DNA of 64,000 nt from Oncomelania hupensis. Its lineage: Eukaryota > Mollusca > Gastropoda > Littorinimorpha > Pomatiopsidae. Shown here one piece after another: positions 48,549 to 60,594 of this stretch (position 1 is the first letter of the stretch; each line of letters begins with the position of its first letter). The stretch is from the NCBI GenBank assembly GCA_036898135.1, contig CM072513.1:90191225-90255224 (forward strand). Reading direction: 5' to 3'. The notes under the pieces are model-generated. The model had not been told where the DNA came from. It saw only the letters and a list, made by a program, of their open reading frames with translations, and searched no databases. Both the position numbers and the translations under genes were made by a program.

Positions 48549-49812
48549 TACGTCGTTGACAAACAGGGAGGGGATGAGTGAGATGAAGGTCGTCAGTGTG
48601 TGATAATGATTTATTAAAATGTGGACTTTGAAGTTATGTAATCCATAACATGAACTCAAAACAGATACCTGTTTTTACGTGGAGTGATACAATTTACTGT
48701 TCGTTCTTACGGTTGTTGATTGGATTGTGAAAAGATTATAATTGTCAATGCATGGCCATGGGTATTGATAATATGGTATAGTTAATGGAGATGGTATTGT
48801 TCTTGGTGTTGTTGTTGGAGACAGTGGTGGAAGTGCATCTGTGTGTGTGAGAGAGAGACAATAGATTTTTCTTCATTAAATAGGTAGCGTACTCCTCACA
48901 TAATCATAATTAAATAATTATGATACTTTTTTGTAGTGGTTTGGGCACACGCTAGCAATGTTTCATATCAAGTAACGTTGGGATGGGTTAATACTTGGAT
49001 GGGTGACCATACCTGGCAGGCAACAACCAAACCAACAACAAAAACAAAACAACAACAAAAATTAAACAAGGGCACAACACCTCCCCTTTTTCTCCCCCCA
49101 CCCCTCCCCCCCCCAAACTCTTTTCCAGTCCACCCAGCTCTGAATTGATACGTGGATCTGTGTAGAACCAGGGAAGGTAAAGCAGCGAGGGAGAGGAGAT
49201 AGGCACCGCCCTCATTAAGCTGAACTAGAGAAAAGGGATGTCCCAAACGTTTCTTTCTCCTCAATGATAAAAAGGTTACGGGATAAGATTTTTTTGGTTA
49301 AACCTTTGTAATACTAATATATTACATTTATTTTATTTTATCATTGATATATTTTTATGCAGCCTGGAAGAGTGGTGACACTGGTGCCGTCAAACAACCC
49401 AGAGGAGCGTGTATGGGGCGTGGCCTACAAGATCAGGGAGGGGGATGTCAGTTACGTCAGCTCTCATCTGGACTATAGAGAGAAAGGTGGCTATCAAGTT
49501 CGAGAAGTCATTTTCAACCCTGACCCTCCGCACCCGGAATTTGGCACCATTCGCCTGAAAGTGTACGTAGGAGGGGAGAACAATCCATATTATCTGGGAC
49601 CCGCGCCGCTCAAGGAAATGGCCCACCAGATCTACCATTCCGAGGGACCGAGTGGACCCAACATGGAATATTTGTTGAACTTGGCTCAAGCCCTTCGCAG
49701 CATCGCGCCCCATGCTGAAGACCGCCATCTCTTTGCCTTAGAGGACGAAGTCAAGTCTATTATAGAGTCCAAGTCTCAATGTGCACATTTCTGTGAAAAA
49801 TTTACCACTTGA
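48104..49812 (+). CDS. CHAC2: Glutathione-specific gamma-glutamylcyclotransferase, ChaC2 type
   Basis: Cytosolic enzyme that cleaves reduced glutathione to 5-oxoproline and Cys-Gly, giving slow glutathione turnover. Two exons, 48104-48238 and 49363-49812, join in phase 0 (GTGACG donor, TTTTTATGCAG acceptor) to give 194 residues; family members are about 180-190. Motifs: N-terminal [16 protein letters not shown] with the substrate-binding YGSL loop, [20 protein letters not shown] across the junction, [16 protein letters not shown] with the catalytic Glu, [24 protein letters not shown] and [10 protein letters not shown]. The start was chosen because the family begins exactly at [11 protein letters not shown]. 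The ChaC2 rather than ChaC1 assignment rests on the short N-terminus and overall similarity. The intron holds a long (TA)n tract and a LINE scrap. Confidence 0.95.
48461..48546. repeat. (TA)n in the ChaC2 intron
   Basis: About 43 TA units. Confidence 0.97.
48580..48690 (-). mobile_element. LINE scrap in ChaC2 intron
   Basis: AAGGTCGTCAGTGTGTGATA to CGTGGAGTG matches 47690-47790 of the fifth LINE family, in the same orientation. Confidence 0.75.
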
Positions 49813-50650
49813 TGCATTCTAGTTCTATAAATGATCTGATACTCAGGGGTAAACATTTTTGTCAAAAGGTGACAACTTAACACACATATCGATATGTACA
49901 AGAAATAAGAAGATTGGCTGTCCCCATCTAAATGCCGTAATACATGCATTTTGATAATTCTCATTCTTTATGGGGACAAAAGTATTCATCTAAATTCAGA
50001 TTCTCCCTTTATTTTGGGGACTGCTGGGCGACACCAATCACGCAGAGATACAGTTATTTGCCCTTTCCTGCTTTGGTATAAGTATCTTTTCTTTGTTCAG
50101 CGAAACATCCGATCATTGAGAATCAAAATCTCTGCACACGTAACTTACGTATTAACTTTCCTGTTTGCATCTCATTAAACAAGCACACCAGTTATTAGGA
50201 TTATTTCCAAGCAATATTTGTATAAATATTATATATTTTTTCAGTATGTGATGAATCGTCAGGTCTGTGGTCTGTGCTCCGATATGATTTAAAATTATTT
50301 ATAAATTAATAGAAGATTTAATGCGTTCTCATACATGTATACAATATAACATTTTTTAAAGAAGATCTATTGCGTAATCTCTTGAGGATTTTTTCCCACA
50401 AAAAAAGGTCGATAAAGAAATATTTATTTTAAAAATATAATTTTCTATTTGTCTTTTTACTGTGTTGTGTATATATTTCAAGAAAAATCTCATATTATGC
50501 AGAAAGTGTTTGAATGAATTTTATGACTCTGATAATTAATACGAGTTTCCGAAGTGCATGTGTTTACATATATGTATGTTTGTGTATATACATGAATGTG
50601 TGTAGGTGTGTTTGCGCACACATGAGAGGTTAGTTAATTAATTACTCATT
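49813..50650. other. ChaC2 3' flank, no recognised gene
   Basis: AT-rich 3' region. AATAAA-like sequences are frequent and none can be picked as the polyadenylation signal. Confidence 0.5.
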
Positions 50651-50654
50651 GTTT

Positions 50655-50836
50655 ATAGTGCCCAGTGGACTGCAAAGAGCCGAATCAGGACCACAACTTG
50701 GTTGAAAGAGGACTCGCCCCTGATCTGTATAAAAGATCTGCAATAATCCTAATGATTACACTGAAGGCACTCCACCCACAGGTCACTTTACAATAAAGGA
50801 TGCTGTACTCTAAATTATTGAACCCCAGTTTAAAAA

Positions 50837-50922
<86 letters not shown>

Positions 50923-51062
50923 CATCCTTATAAAACATTAACAAAATGCATAAATATAAAATGCCTAAATTGCTAAATAATAATACCATAGAATCCCCCC
51001 CGTGGGGCTGCTGGGGGTTTCAGTACTTAAGTATCCCCACTTTCTGGAAATTTAGTGCAAGT
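50655..51062. mobile_element. Rearranged family A copy with (TA)n inside
   Basis: 50655-50835 matches the family A 3' part on the minus strand (TGCAAAGAGCCGAATCAGGA, CAGGTCACTTTACAATAAAG). 50996-51062 matches the 5' part on the plus strand (AGTATCCCCACTTTCTGGAA). An A run and about 33 TA units at 50854-50920 lie between. The halves are thus in opposite orientation. Confidence 0.7.
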
Positions 51063-51679
51063 AATAAAGGTACGTGGTTCGGCTGTCTTCCAAAAAAGGT
51101 CACGTGGTGCATTACCACAGGCCAACGAGTTCGATTTTTTTCCCAAATGTTGTTTTTATGTATTTCCGGACCGTGAAACATTACGTATCCGCAGTTTCCA
51201 TAGGGTTTGCAGAGTTTTTCAAATTTCCAGAATTTGCTTTTAATATTATTCGCTTGTTGTTTTCCTTCTGCTATTTATTTATTTGCTTTTTCATTTATAT
51301 TTTATAAATTTAAAAAATTTTCGTTTCTGAATTGAATATAATATACATATATCTCTTTTGGTTGTCTTGTTTGAAAAGATCTAAGGAATATCATACCTGT
51401 CAAGTGCTACGGATTTTTGCGTAGCGCTACGCATTTTAAACATTTTCCCATTGCTACGGCGTATCACAAAGCTGCTACGCAATTTTTCAAAAGTGACGAT
51501 AATATTTTTTAACTAAGGGGGTTTTCGCGCGAAAATAGTCTGTTCCGGTCGAGTCCGGTTTAAAGACACTTAGTAAAAGCACCGCACTTCCGCAACACGT
51601 GTTCGTTCAGAACTTCAGTCTACGATCAGTCTTTGTCTCCCTTGTGTTTTTATGATTTCCTAGCTTATTTTGTGTCTGT

Positions 51680-51686
<7 letters not shown>

Positions 51687-51755
<69 letters not shown>

Positions 51756-51765
51756 TATATAGATA
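51687..51765. repeat. (TA)n microsatellite
   Basis: About 36 TA units. The flanks 51063-51680 and 51770-52420 contain no recognised gene. Confidence 0.95.
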
Positions 51766-52424
51766 TAATTATTTTATTTTATTATTTTTATTTTTTTGCA
51801 TTTTCACTTTTATTTTGAAAAACGTACATGAAAATGTTTATAATGATAATGGTAATAGCTAAAGTGTTGTGCATTAACAAGATTTTACAATAAATTTGTA
51901 AACACATTGGATGTGTGTGTTTATATTGGATGCAGAAGTTTCCAGTTTTGTTGCGAATCGCGTGATTCACATTAGTGCTACACCAAACCTCCATTTGCTA
52001 TGGTTTTTCTGTTAAATTGCTACACCACAACCCGAAAACCCCTTGACAGGTATGGAATATATTGCGCAAGTCAAGAAGTGTTTGTTATAAACCTTTGACA
52101 ATTAATGAGAAGCATTCATTTCAAAGCATTCATTCAAAGAGTATGAACTTGTATTAAACTAAAAAGATTATTATTATTATATGTTGTTTGTTGGTTGGTA
52201 GTACAGTTCTTATGTAGAGAAAGAAAGAGAGAGTGTGTGTGTATGTGTGTGCCAGTGTTGTGATGTATGTGTGTAGCTATAATTACTGTCTTATCAGTAA
52301 AGCAACAGACATTACACTAATTAATTAAAAAAAGAGCTGACAATTTACTCCATAAAACATCACAGAGGTATGAATAAGGAAATACAAACTATTATGCAAT
52401 CTTGGTTTTTTTTTCATTACATTA

Positions 52425-52992
52425 CATGACTATTGCTTTAGGTCCAGCGGACTCTTCCCAGCCAAATCAGGACCGGATAACCCCTGATCCTCATAAAAGA
52501 GCTGCTGAAACAACCCTAGTGGTAAAACTGAAAGCTCTCCACCAGCCATTCACTTTACAATAAAGACATCCCACGCAGGGGACGCTGAGGCTATACAGTA
52601 TACTCTAATTTATCGAACCCCTGTTTACAAAAACAAAATAGAATACAAACATCATTATACAATATCAATAAAACACATACATATAAAATGCCTACATTGC
52701 TAAATAATAACATCATAGGAAGCCCTAGTGACCACCTGGCAGAAAGCGTCCAATATTCCCAAGCTGATCCAACAAACCTCACACACAAATAATGAGTCTT
52801 GTCGCGGAAGAGTTTTCAAGAAAAAAGATAGGTGACTGGTCTAGCGAAGAAGAAGATAGTATAGCAGATTGATAGAACAGAGCAGGAATCAGAAAGAGCA
52901 AATAAGAAAGACATCGACAGTGGGAATTTAAAGCACTAAATTTCCAGAAAGTGGGGATACTATTTATATCGAAACCCCCGGCACCCCAAGTT
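52425..52992 (-). mobile_element. Family A retroelement, minus strand
   Basis: CATTACATTACATGACTATTGC to CCCCGGCACCCC. It carries the complement of all family landmarks, including GACATCCCACGCAGGGGAC and CCAGAAAGTGGGGATACT. Confidence 0.8.
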
Positions 52993-53071
52993 TTTTTTTT
53001 GTCATGGGTCATGCTCGGTAATTTTAAACTTATTAATGAACCACACACACAATCTTTCTTGTTCCATTTTA

Positions 53072-53097
53072 CCACACACACACACACACACACACAC
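53072..53097. repeat. (CA)n tract
   Basis: A 26-bp CA run, then CGCACGCATGCACACC. Confidence 0.9.
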
Positions 53098-53669
53098 GCA
53101 CGCATGCACACCATGCACACTAGTGACAGCCCTAGCACACACACACCCTACCCTGTATTACATTGTCAAATAAACAAAATCACCAAAGAAACTAGTTATA
53201 AATACAAACACCGTTCAAACTCCCAATAACATTTTAAACAAAAATGCTTAAAATCTATTGCTAGCATTCAGATGATACAACAATGTAAGATTCAACCCTA
53301 ACAGCAGAAGCGCAATATTGTAATATTATAATTCAACATAAACAAATGTTCTGTACAAGCAAACACAAAGTCCCCACTTGTAGAATTCTCAAATCAACCT
53401 TTTAACTGTTGTCTCATTCCATTCAGCTATTTTTTTTGTATACATTTGCAGTTGTCGTTATTGTTTTTCAGTTGGATGATGGGTGGTAGCGATACTGCAC
53501 AAAGAATTCAAGGCAAGACAGAACTAGAAGGGCAAAGCCAATGTGACTCACATGCTCCTTGTGGAACTTACAATATTTAACATGAAAATGACTGTCCTGA
53601 AAAGAAAAAAAAAACACACAAATGAAACAGTGGCATTAAAATGCAAATACTGATATTGATCTTTCCATG

Positions 53670-54280
53670 CTCTTGACCTTGAGATGACCTTGACCTCCGG
53701 CTCCAAATACACTCATGTAATATCAAAACTACAGTAAAACTTGTATTATGCACACAAAACAGTGAACTTGGGATGATGACCTTCAGTGACCTTGACCTTG
53801 TGATGACCTTGCCTTTCATGTGACCTCTCATGCTCATGTATGCTCAAATAATCCAATGTTGTTGCATACTATGCGTTTAATAGAGCCATTCCACTGTATG
53901 ATGACCTATTTTTTTATGTTTTTACAAAGCCTAAAATGACCTTAACCTTCAAGATCAACGCAAAAACAGAACATAAATGAAAGATCAATCTATCATCTCT
54001 AAATAAAACAAGTTTGATCTTTATATTTCTCATAGTTTAGGGTCAAGATCACTTCAAAGTATCGATCTATACTAACTGAATTTGGACAGCTCCAGTGACC
54101 TTGACCTTGGAGTGAGGTTGACTAAATGTGCATAGGAAGTATGTCTCATTGATATCAATCATGCATCAAAGAATCATGTTCAATATTACAGTAATAAGTT
54201 AGAAAAAAAAAAGTGACATTTTGTGAAAAGTTGTCATGTTTTGACTAATATATTTGTTGACCCTGTGACCTTGACCTTGA
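53670..54280. promoter_or_regulatory. Cluster of TGACCTTGACCT motifs
   Basis: Exact TGACCTTGACCT at 53685, 53787, 54096 and 54266, plus half motifs TGACCTTGAG (53674), TGACCTTCAG (53776), TGACCTTGCC (53804) and TGACCTTAACCTT (53934). Read on the other strand each is AGGTCAAGGTCA, a tandem nuclear-receptor half-site of the ERR/SF-1 extended type. Whether this is a regulatory cluster or the remnant of a repeat family cannot be decided from the sequence. Confidence 0.45.
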
Positions 54281-54799
54281 AGTGAAGTAATTCATTCACT
54301 GATCATTTATGAGATCCCATGGATATACACCATCTTAACAAGTTGTTTGTGACAGTTGAAATAGGTTCTAGATATTAATCCACTTGCAAGTTTTGCACGT
54401 CCAGACGGATGACAGTAGACAGATGTACAGAGGGACAATTTTTTGTTTTTTAATGTCTTTTTTGGACTATTTTGGATTCATCTCGCACAGATTTGCACAA
54501 ATCTTGAAAATTGTTGTGGGGGGAATACATGGAATTGCACGCACAGCAATGGCGAGTCAAAAAGTCTTTAATATTGTAACAGTCTGGCAATTCATTTTGA
54601 TAAAAATAATAGGTCCTGGTACAGCATGCAAGACTCAGCAAAGGTTCATATAATTCGTTTTGACAGTATTCTCACCTAGTTTTTGTAATTGAATAATTAT
54701 TGTTCACTTGTGTGCACATCAAATCCACTAATGGCTACATTTGATGTGCGTCATGAACTGTACATTTTAGCCCAAGAAAAAGCGCAATATTAAAAAGTA

Positions 54800-54846
<47 letters not shown>

Positions 54847-54849
54847 CAT

Positions 54850-55288
54850 CCATCTTCTTATACGCTTGCAAAACATGGACCCTTACAGCAGACCTACAAC
54901 GAAGAATACAAAGCATGGAGATGAGGTGCTACAGAAGACTTCTGGGCATTTCCTATACCCCGCACATCACCAACGACGAAGTCCGACAGATCATCACACA
55001 AGCCATTGGACAACACAATGACCTGCTTACAGTGGTGAAAAAACGGAAACTCTGATGGTATGGCCATGTCACCAGATCATGAGGTCTTGCAAAGACCATC
55101 CTGCAAGGCACAGTGCAAGGAGGTAGAAGAAGAGGGAGACCGAAAAAGAGGTGGGAGGACAACATTCGAGAATGGACTGGTTTGACACTGAGCGATGCCA
55201 TCAGGGTTGCCGAGGACAGGGAAAGATGGCGTACGCTTGTTAAACGGTCATCTGTGGTGCCCCTATGACCTCAGAGTTACGGGATAGG
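54850..55288 (+). mobile_element. LINE family L, 3' fragment, frame-broken
   Basis: From CATCTTCTTATACGCTTGCA, through ATGAGGTGCTACAGAAGACT, to CGGGATAGGATAGGATTACT. Stops interrupt the frame at 55054 and 55080. Confidence 0.9.
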
Positions 55289-55365
55289 ATAGGATTACTA
55301 TTATTATTATTAAAATTATTATTATTAAAATTATTTATACTATACTGCAAAATATACATTGAGTG

Positions 55366-55730
55366 GCCTAATAGAGCAATTGGTTATGGCATCAGTTTTC
55401 TATGCTGAAAGCTGAAGATTTGAATACCACAAGGGTGCAAACTTGTAGTGACTTGGATACGAGACTTTTCAGATCATAGAGGGTTTTCTCCAGGTACTCC
55501 GGCTTCCTACCTCCTTTCAATAATGGTATCGGATGCAGTCAATCTAACAAATAATCACATATGACTAACAGCGACTGGCCTTTACACCGCATGTTTGAGT
55601 GATGATGAATGCGTGTTTGTTGTGTATGTGTGTAATACCTCAGTGTGTGTGTTGGTTACAGATCGCTGCACTTTGAGGCTGATTGAGGAATAAGACCAGT
55701 AGGGCATCCAATATTAGGATAATATTACAA
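55366..55730 (+). mobile_element. SINE family S with tRNA-like head
   Basis: GTGGCCTAATAGAGCAATTG starts a tRNA-like head with GAAGATTTGAATACC as B-box region. TTTTCTCCAGGTACTCCGGC, ATCGGATGCAGTCAATC and TTACAGATCGCTGCACTTTG form the body, and GGGCATCCAATATTAGGATA the end. It stops within 15 bp of the NAA80 stop codon, so it supplies that gene's 3' flank. Confidence 0.82.
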
Positions 55731-55740
55731 TTAAAATGGA

Positions 55741-57867
55741 TCACAAAGCTTTAGTCATCCATGTTGTTGAGTTTGGGTCCATTCGTATCACATGGCGACT
55801 AAGTCCATCCGAGGTAGCCTTTGCTTTAGATGGTGGAGGAGGTGGTGGTGGTGGTAGTGGTAGACCCATTGGAGGAGGAGGAGAAAGGGATGGGGGCATT
55901 GAAGCTGACTGTGATGGAGAAGTTGCTACAGATGTTGCAGCTTCAGCTACAGCTCCTGATGATGATGCTGATGGTGTGGAGGATGCTCCTGTTGAGTCTC
56001 TTACAGCATTTGTGTTGCTGTTGTTGTTTGTATTGACCCCACCATCTGTTCTTGCTGGTAGTGAAACTGCTTCACTCCCTAACAGCTTCTGTAACTGGAA
56101 CATGAACAACACAGAATTGCAACGGGGACACTGTAATAATGATTTGATTTTACAGCAGACATTTGATCTGCACAAAAAAAGATAAATAAAATTAATATGT
56201 ATGAAATATTAAAAAGAAAGAAATAACACCACCAATTATTTGAAAATATTTTGTAGAGTTATCATCGTTATTATTATAATAATACAAATTGAACTTACAA
56301 ACTCATCTGTTACACGACCAGAGTTGGCACCAAGACTGGTAACAGGGCCACACTCTGTGTAGCCCAGTCTTGAGTAGAAACCCTGCTTGTCATGAGTGCT
56401 GAGGTACGCTGTCTGAAATCCCAACCTGGGAAACCACCACACAAGAAGATAAATAGAAAACATACAGCAAATGGTTTTCTTATTTTACATTGCACTCAAA
56501 GAGCTGCTCAAGGTGCTGGCTGCATGCAACAGGGATACCACTTCAGCAGCCCAAGAGGTCAACTTGCTGTTTGAAGAGCCACTTTCAAATTCCTGGATGA
56601 ACGAGTCATTCTGAGCGATCTGTGTTAACGCATGTTTTAGTTGATAGCCTATCTCCTGCACTTTCAACAGAATAACTGAGTTCTTTAATGTGCTGCTGAG
56701 GTCACAATCTGAGGAGATGGAAAGGTGAGAGGCTGGGTTGGGGATGGAGAGGTTGGCAGGGGAGGGGAAGGTGACGGGAGGTCTTTGTCCCCGTCCAGAA
56801 TTAAATCCACTATGCTTCAAGTCAGGTGTTGAGTTCTACAAGGTGGTTGAAATGTACCTTCCTATTGAACATTTCTTATAACTTTTGTAAATAGCACTGC
56901 ATTGGCATGACACAAAATGCACTGCGATCCTTACAATGGCAGCATGATCTCTGGTATCATCTCGCATTGATAAGAGCAGCCAAGACATAATCCCTGACAC
57001 TGCATGAGCAAGCTCAAAAAACATAAAACATAAAAACGACATGTAAGACCAAGTGTCATGCAATGGGCCATTATGCTCTTCACTGTGGGATGAAATCAGA
57101 GACACCAATTCAATTCTATCATTGTCAAAATCGCAATACATGTTGTTTCATTCAAATGTAGGACTGTTTACAAACGTTATAAGCAAATGCCAATTGGGAG
57201 TTAATTTGCAACTACCCTGGGGTACTGACTTGGGCCCCTCTAATTAATCAGTCAGTTGTTACTAATAGTTGAAAATTGGGGAAATCAGCTTTCCACAAAA
57301 CTGATGATGATGATGATAATGATAATGATGATGATGATGATTAAACTGATAATAATGATGATGATAATGCTGATGACGATGCTGCTGCTGATGATGATGG
57401 TAATCATCGTCATCATTGTTTACTACAAAGCAGAAAATATTACTTTACTGTTTCGCAAAGTCCTCAGTTGCATTCATCAGCTTCCGTCCCAGTCCTGTGC
57501 CTCTCAGATCATCTCGAATTATTACTATAACACAAAATGTACAAACTAAATAAAAATAAAGTAATGATAGAATTAAAAACAATATTAAACATAATTTTAA
57601 AATACAGACATCTTAAGTACAGTAAATATATGTGGATGCAGTAAATTATGCAAGTGAATAACCTATAATGCAGTTTTACAAACCTGATTCAAAAAGACAA
57701 GCCTTCTGTTTGCCTTGTACTAACACAACCTGACTGTAGCCGACAATCTCTTGGTTGTCCGTACGTCGAAAGGCAAGGCAACAAGGCAGTTGATCACATG
57801 ATTTGCTTAGACTATGCTCTCTGAAAATAATAAATCAATCAAGTTTAAGAAGAAGAAGAAGAAGAAG

Positions 57868-57943
<76 letters not shown>

Positions 57944-57948
57944 AAGTT

Positions 57949-58041
<93 letters not shown>

Positions 58042-58557
58042 AACAAATTAATCAAATGGTCACAGTGAGTAATAGAACAAAAACAATCATTCTTTGCTAC
58101 ATTCCATTATGTATTAATATTGTTACATTATGATGTTATTGTTATAAAGATATTTTGTTATACTTATTATTATTATTGTTCAAGCCAAAGGCCAGGGGCA
58201 AGATGTAAAAAAGCACATCCATTGCTTACTCTTTTACCCTTGTTAAATAAAATTGTTGGCTTATCTTATGCATGATCTATCTTCACCATTGATTTTGACC
58301 GATTTTACAGAAATAAACGCCCTTAGGTTTTATAATAATGATACGATCTGCCCTATCCTATACAAAATGCCCCAAAATGGCGTGGTTGACAACCAATATA
58401 AATAAATGATTCAAACGAACAACACTCACCTAGCAGCTTTGCTTCTCGGCCATTCAGCGTTTAGTATGGTTGTACAATCGTCTGTGTGGTGTTTATTTTT
58501 GTGGAGTGGAACTAGTTCAAACTCCAAGTTGCATGATCTATACCTGGAAGAATACAT
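55741..58557 (-). CDS. NAA80: N-alpha-acetyltransferase 80 (actin N-terminal acetyltransferase)
   Basis: GNAT-fold enzyme that acetylates the processed N-terminus of actin in the cytosol. Exons 58430-58557, 57684-57820, 57449-57524, 56299-56425 and 55741-56130 give 858 nt, 285 residues plus stop, with consistent phases and GT/AG borders; vertebrate NAA80 is of similar length. Recognisable blocks are TILNAEWPRSKAAR near the N-terminus, SLSKSCDQLPCCLAFR, the acetyl-CoA loop RDDLRGTGLGRKLMNATEDF, YLSTHDKQGFYSRLGY (motif B), a Ser/Ala/Thr-rich linker, then PPPPMGLPLPPPPPPPP and a conserved tail RMDPNSTTWMTKAL. In the human enzyme the polyproline segment binds profilin. The start at 58557 is the first Met with an upstream in-frame stop; an acceptor-like CTTCCAG 11 bp inside leaves a little doubt about the first four residues. 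Confidence 0.93.
56485..56840 (-). other. Open frame in NAA80 intron 4, possible exon
   Basis: From an acceptor-like TTGTAG just above 56840 there is an uninterrupted minus-strand frame of 118 codons. It contains LKHSGFNSGRGQRPP, PSPANLSIPNPASHLSI and a helical-looking stretch LKVQEIGYQLKHALTQIA. Composition is protein-like, but no family was recognised and splicing to NAA80 was not needed for a complete enzyme. It may be an alternative terminal exon, a retrocopy fragment or chance. Confidence 0.3.
56838..57222. mobile_element. Family E MITE in NAA80 intron 3-4
   Basis: Left end AAGGTGGTTGAAATGTACC plus ATAACTTTTGTAAATAGC; right end TTCATTCAAATG-like segment, ACAAACGTTATAAGC and CAACTACCCTG. 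Ends match the 14276 and 63580 copies; the centre is different. Confidence 0.7.
57303..57418. repeat. Imperfect (GAT)n in NAA80 intron
   Basis: GAT units with AAT and GCT variants, about 30 bp beyond the donor side of exon 3. Confidence 0.9.
57846..58038. repeat. Duplicated (AAG)n-(GA)n block in NAA80 intron 1
   Basis: The module ATCAAGTTTAAGAAGAAG with a GA tract occurs twice, at 57838-57940 and 57942-58038. It is a tandem duplication of about 100 bp located 25 bp from exon 2. Confidence 0.9.
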
Positions 58558-58853
58558 TTTACAAAGAATCAGCGAATAAATGTTTCACTGTGCATGAAAG
58601 CAACCGTAACAATGTTTTGTCGGCCATTGTGCCAAGGGAAATCAATAACGTAAACTTACAAGAGATTAAATCCAAGAGTTTTCTCCCTCCCTTTCTTCAG
58701 TTCTCGCAAAGCCTTGATTCAACCATGGACCAACATTTTGAGTCCATGATTCAACCAAAGAGCTACAATATACACGGTATAATACACAAATAACCTACAT
58801 GAACACTACAACATAACAATTAGGCATGTTCTAAATAACAATCAAAAAATTAT

Positions 58854-58856
<3 letters not shown>

Positions 58857-58939
<83 letters not shown>
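58857..58939. repeat. (CT)n microsatellite
   Basis: About 41 CT units some 300 bp upstream of the NAA80 start. Confidence 0.97.
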
Positions 58940-58941
<2 letters not shown>

Positions 58942-59048
58942 GTACGCACGCACAAGCATAATCGTCATTGTCATCGTCATCATCCTCATCATCTTATTGC
59001 TAAATACTGCAACATGGATACTCATACCAGGGCTTATCTCTGATTCAA

Positions 59049-59182
59049 TATCTGATTATCTATAATCTGATTATCTATAATCTGATTATCTATAATCTAT
59101 ATCTGATTATCTATAATAGATAACCAAAGGGAGACGCATCACAGGCATAGGCGCTCGCGTGTCCAGATACAAGCGCCTGTGG
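59049..59182. repeat. TCTGATTATCTATAA tandem repeat and family F scrap
   Basis: Four to five units of about 17 bp at 59049-59116, then AGATAACCAAAGGGAGACGC to AAGCGCCTGTGG. The latter is the complement of the fold-back element upstream of ChaC2. Confidence 0.85.
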
Positions 59183-59364
59183 ATTCAACTAGTAGGTCCG
59201 AAGCACAGGCGCATTAACCAAGAAGACTGGACTATAAGAAATAAGATACGTAATACAGCGCTACCCGTCAGCAATCGGGGATCCACACAATTTTTGCTGA
59301 GGGTCCGCTCTTCGTGGTCAATGCGGCTGTGGTACAAAGGCTAGTAAATAATACGAAAAGAAGG

Positions 59365-59415
59365 TAAATAGTTCACCCGTCCCCTATACGCTTAATGTGT
59401 CCGGGGACGTAAATT
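59365..59415. repeat. Family D motif
   Basis: CCGTCCCCTATACGCTTAAT and GTGTCCGGGGACGTAAATTT. Reverse-oriented relatives lie at about 43155 and 47105. Confidence 0.6.
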
Positions 59416-59579
59416 TTACTGAAAAAAAAAAGAAGAAGGGTAAGAAGGGTGGGGGAGGGGGTTCAGAAGAACGGGTACATAATAATTAATAATCAAAAGA
59501 GGCATATGCAATGCACTGCAGAAAGAATTAGAGTCAGCAAACAAACTTAATTTTAATACTGAACGTATGGCAAGATCAC

Positions 59580-59581
59580 AG

Positions 59582-59626
<45 letters not shown>

Positions 59627-59900
59627 GTCGTCGTCGTCGTCATCATTGTCGTCGTCGTCGTGCATCATCATCTACATCACTATATCATCATCTACATCAC
59701 CATCATGATCGATCGTCATTGTCGCCGTCATTATCATCAACATCATCATCATCATCATTATCTTGTCGTCGTCGTCATCATCATCTTCATCACGTAACAT
59801 CGTCGTTGTCGTCATCATCATCACCATCATCATCACCATCATCATCATCACCACCATCATCACCATCATCATCATCATCATTATCATCTCACTGTTACCA
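59580..59900. repeat. Degenerate (ATC)n / (GTC)n array
   Basis: About 320 bp of ATC units with blocks of GTC and ACC. Long open frames across it are repeat artefacts. Confidence 0.93.
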
Positions 59901-60594
59901 ACACTATTAATACAGGCTATAATTAACATCAACACCTCAAATACCACTGTCGTCACCCTATACATAATCTTCCTCTTTCTCCTCCTTCACATCATCACCA
60001 CTAGCCCCTACTCCTATTATCATCACCCCTTTAAATCGACTTCAACACTACAAACACACAGCCATATCTGCATTAGCCTGCTGAGGCATACACCGTACAT
60101 GGAGCAAGTAGAAAATATTCCAGCAGGCTCGGCCGCGCTGTGTGATTTTTGGCGCTGCCCAAAAGCGAAATGTTAGGTGGCTACATCGAAAGAACGCGCG
60201 TTCTTTTGGCTACAGGTAGGTACTTCACCCCGGAACATCACAGTAGGCTACACATGTGGACCTATAACTGCTCCACAGAGTTTGTATAATAACATACAGT
60301 CTCCTATATTATGCTGTCGCGTCGGGGACTTTAATTTTATTAACTGTAACTGTATAATAACATTATATACTACTCACAATAATACAAGGGCCACTTGGAC
60401 ATATGGGTCTCTCTTTAAATCAGAAACACGAATTCAATTTATTAGTTCATCATATTTTATTGCAATCATTTCTGCATCAATAACAAAAAAGATTTTAGAC
60501 ATCAGTCGCTTAAAATTCGAGTAAATTCAATTTAACTGGACATACCCTTCATTTACAAAATCAAAACTTTAGAAACCAAAAATCTATAGAGTCA

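Noticed and set aside
59763..60176. 137-codon Ser/Ile-rich open frame
   Set aside because: Mostly the (ATC)n array; the non-repeat end has no recognisable domain.
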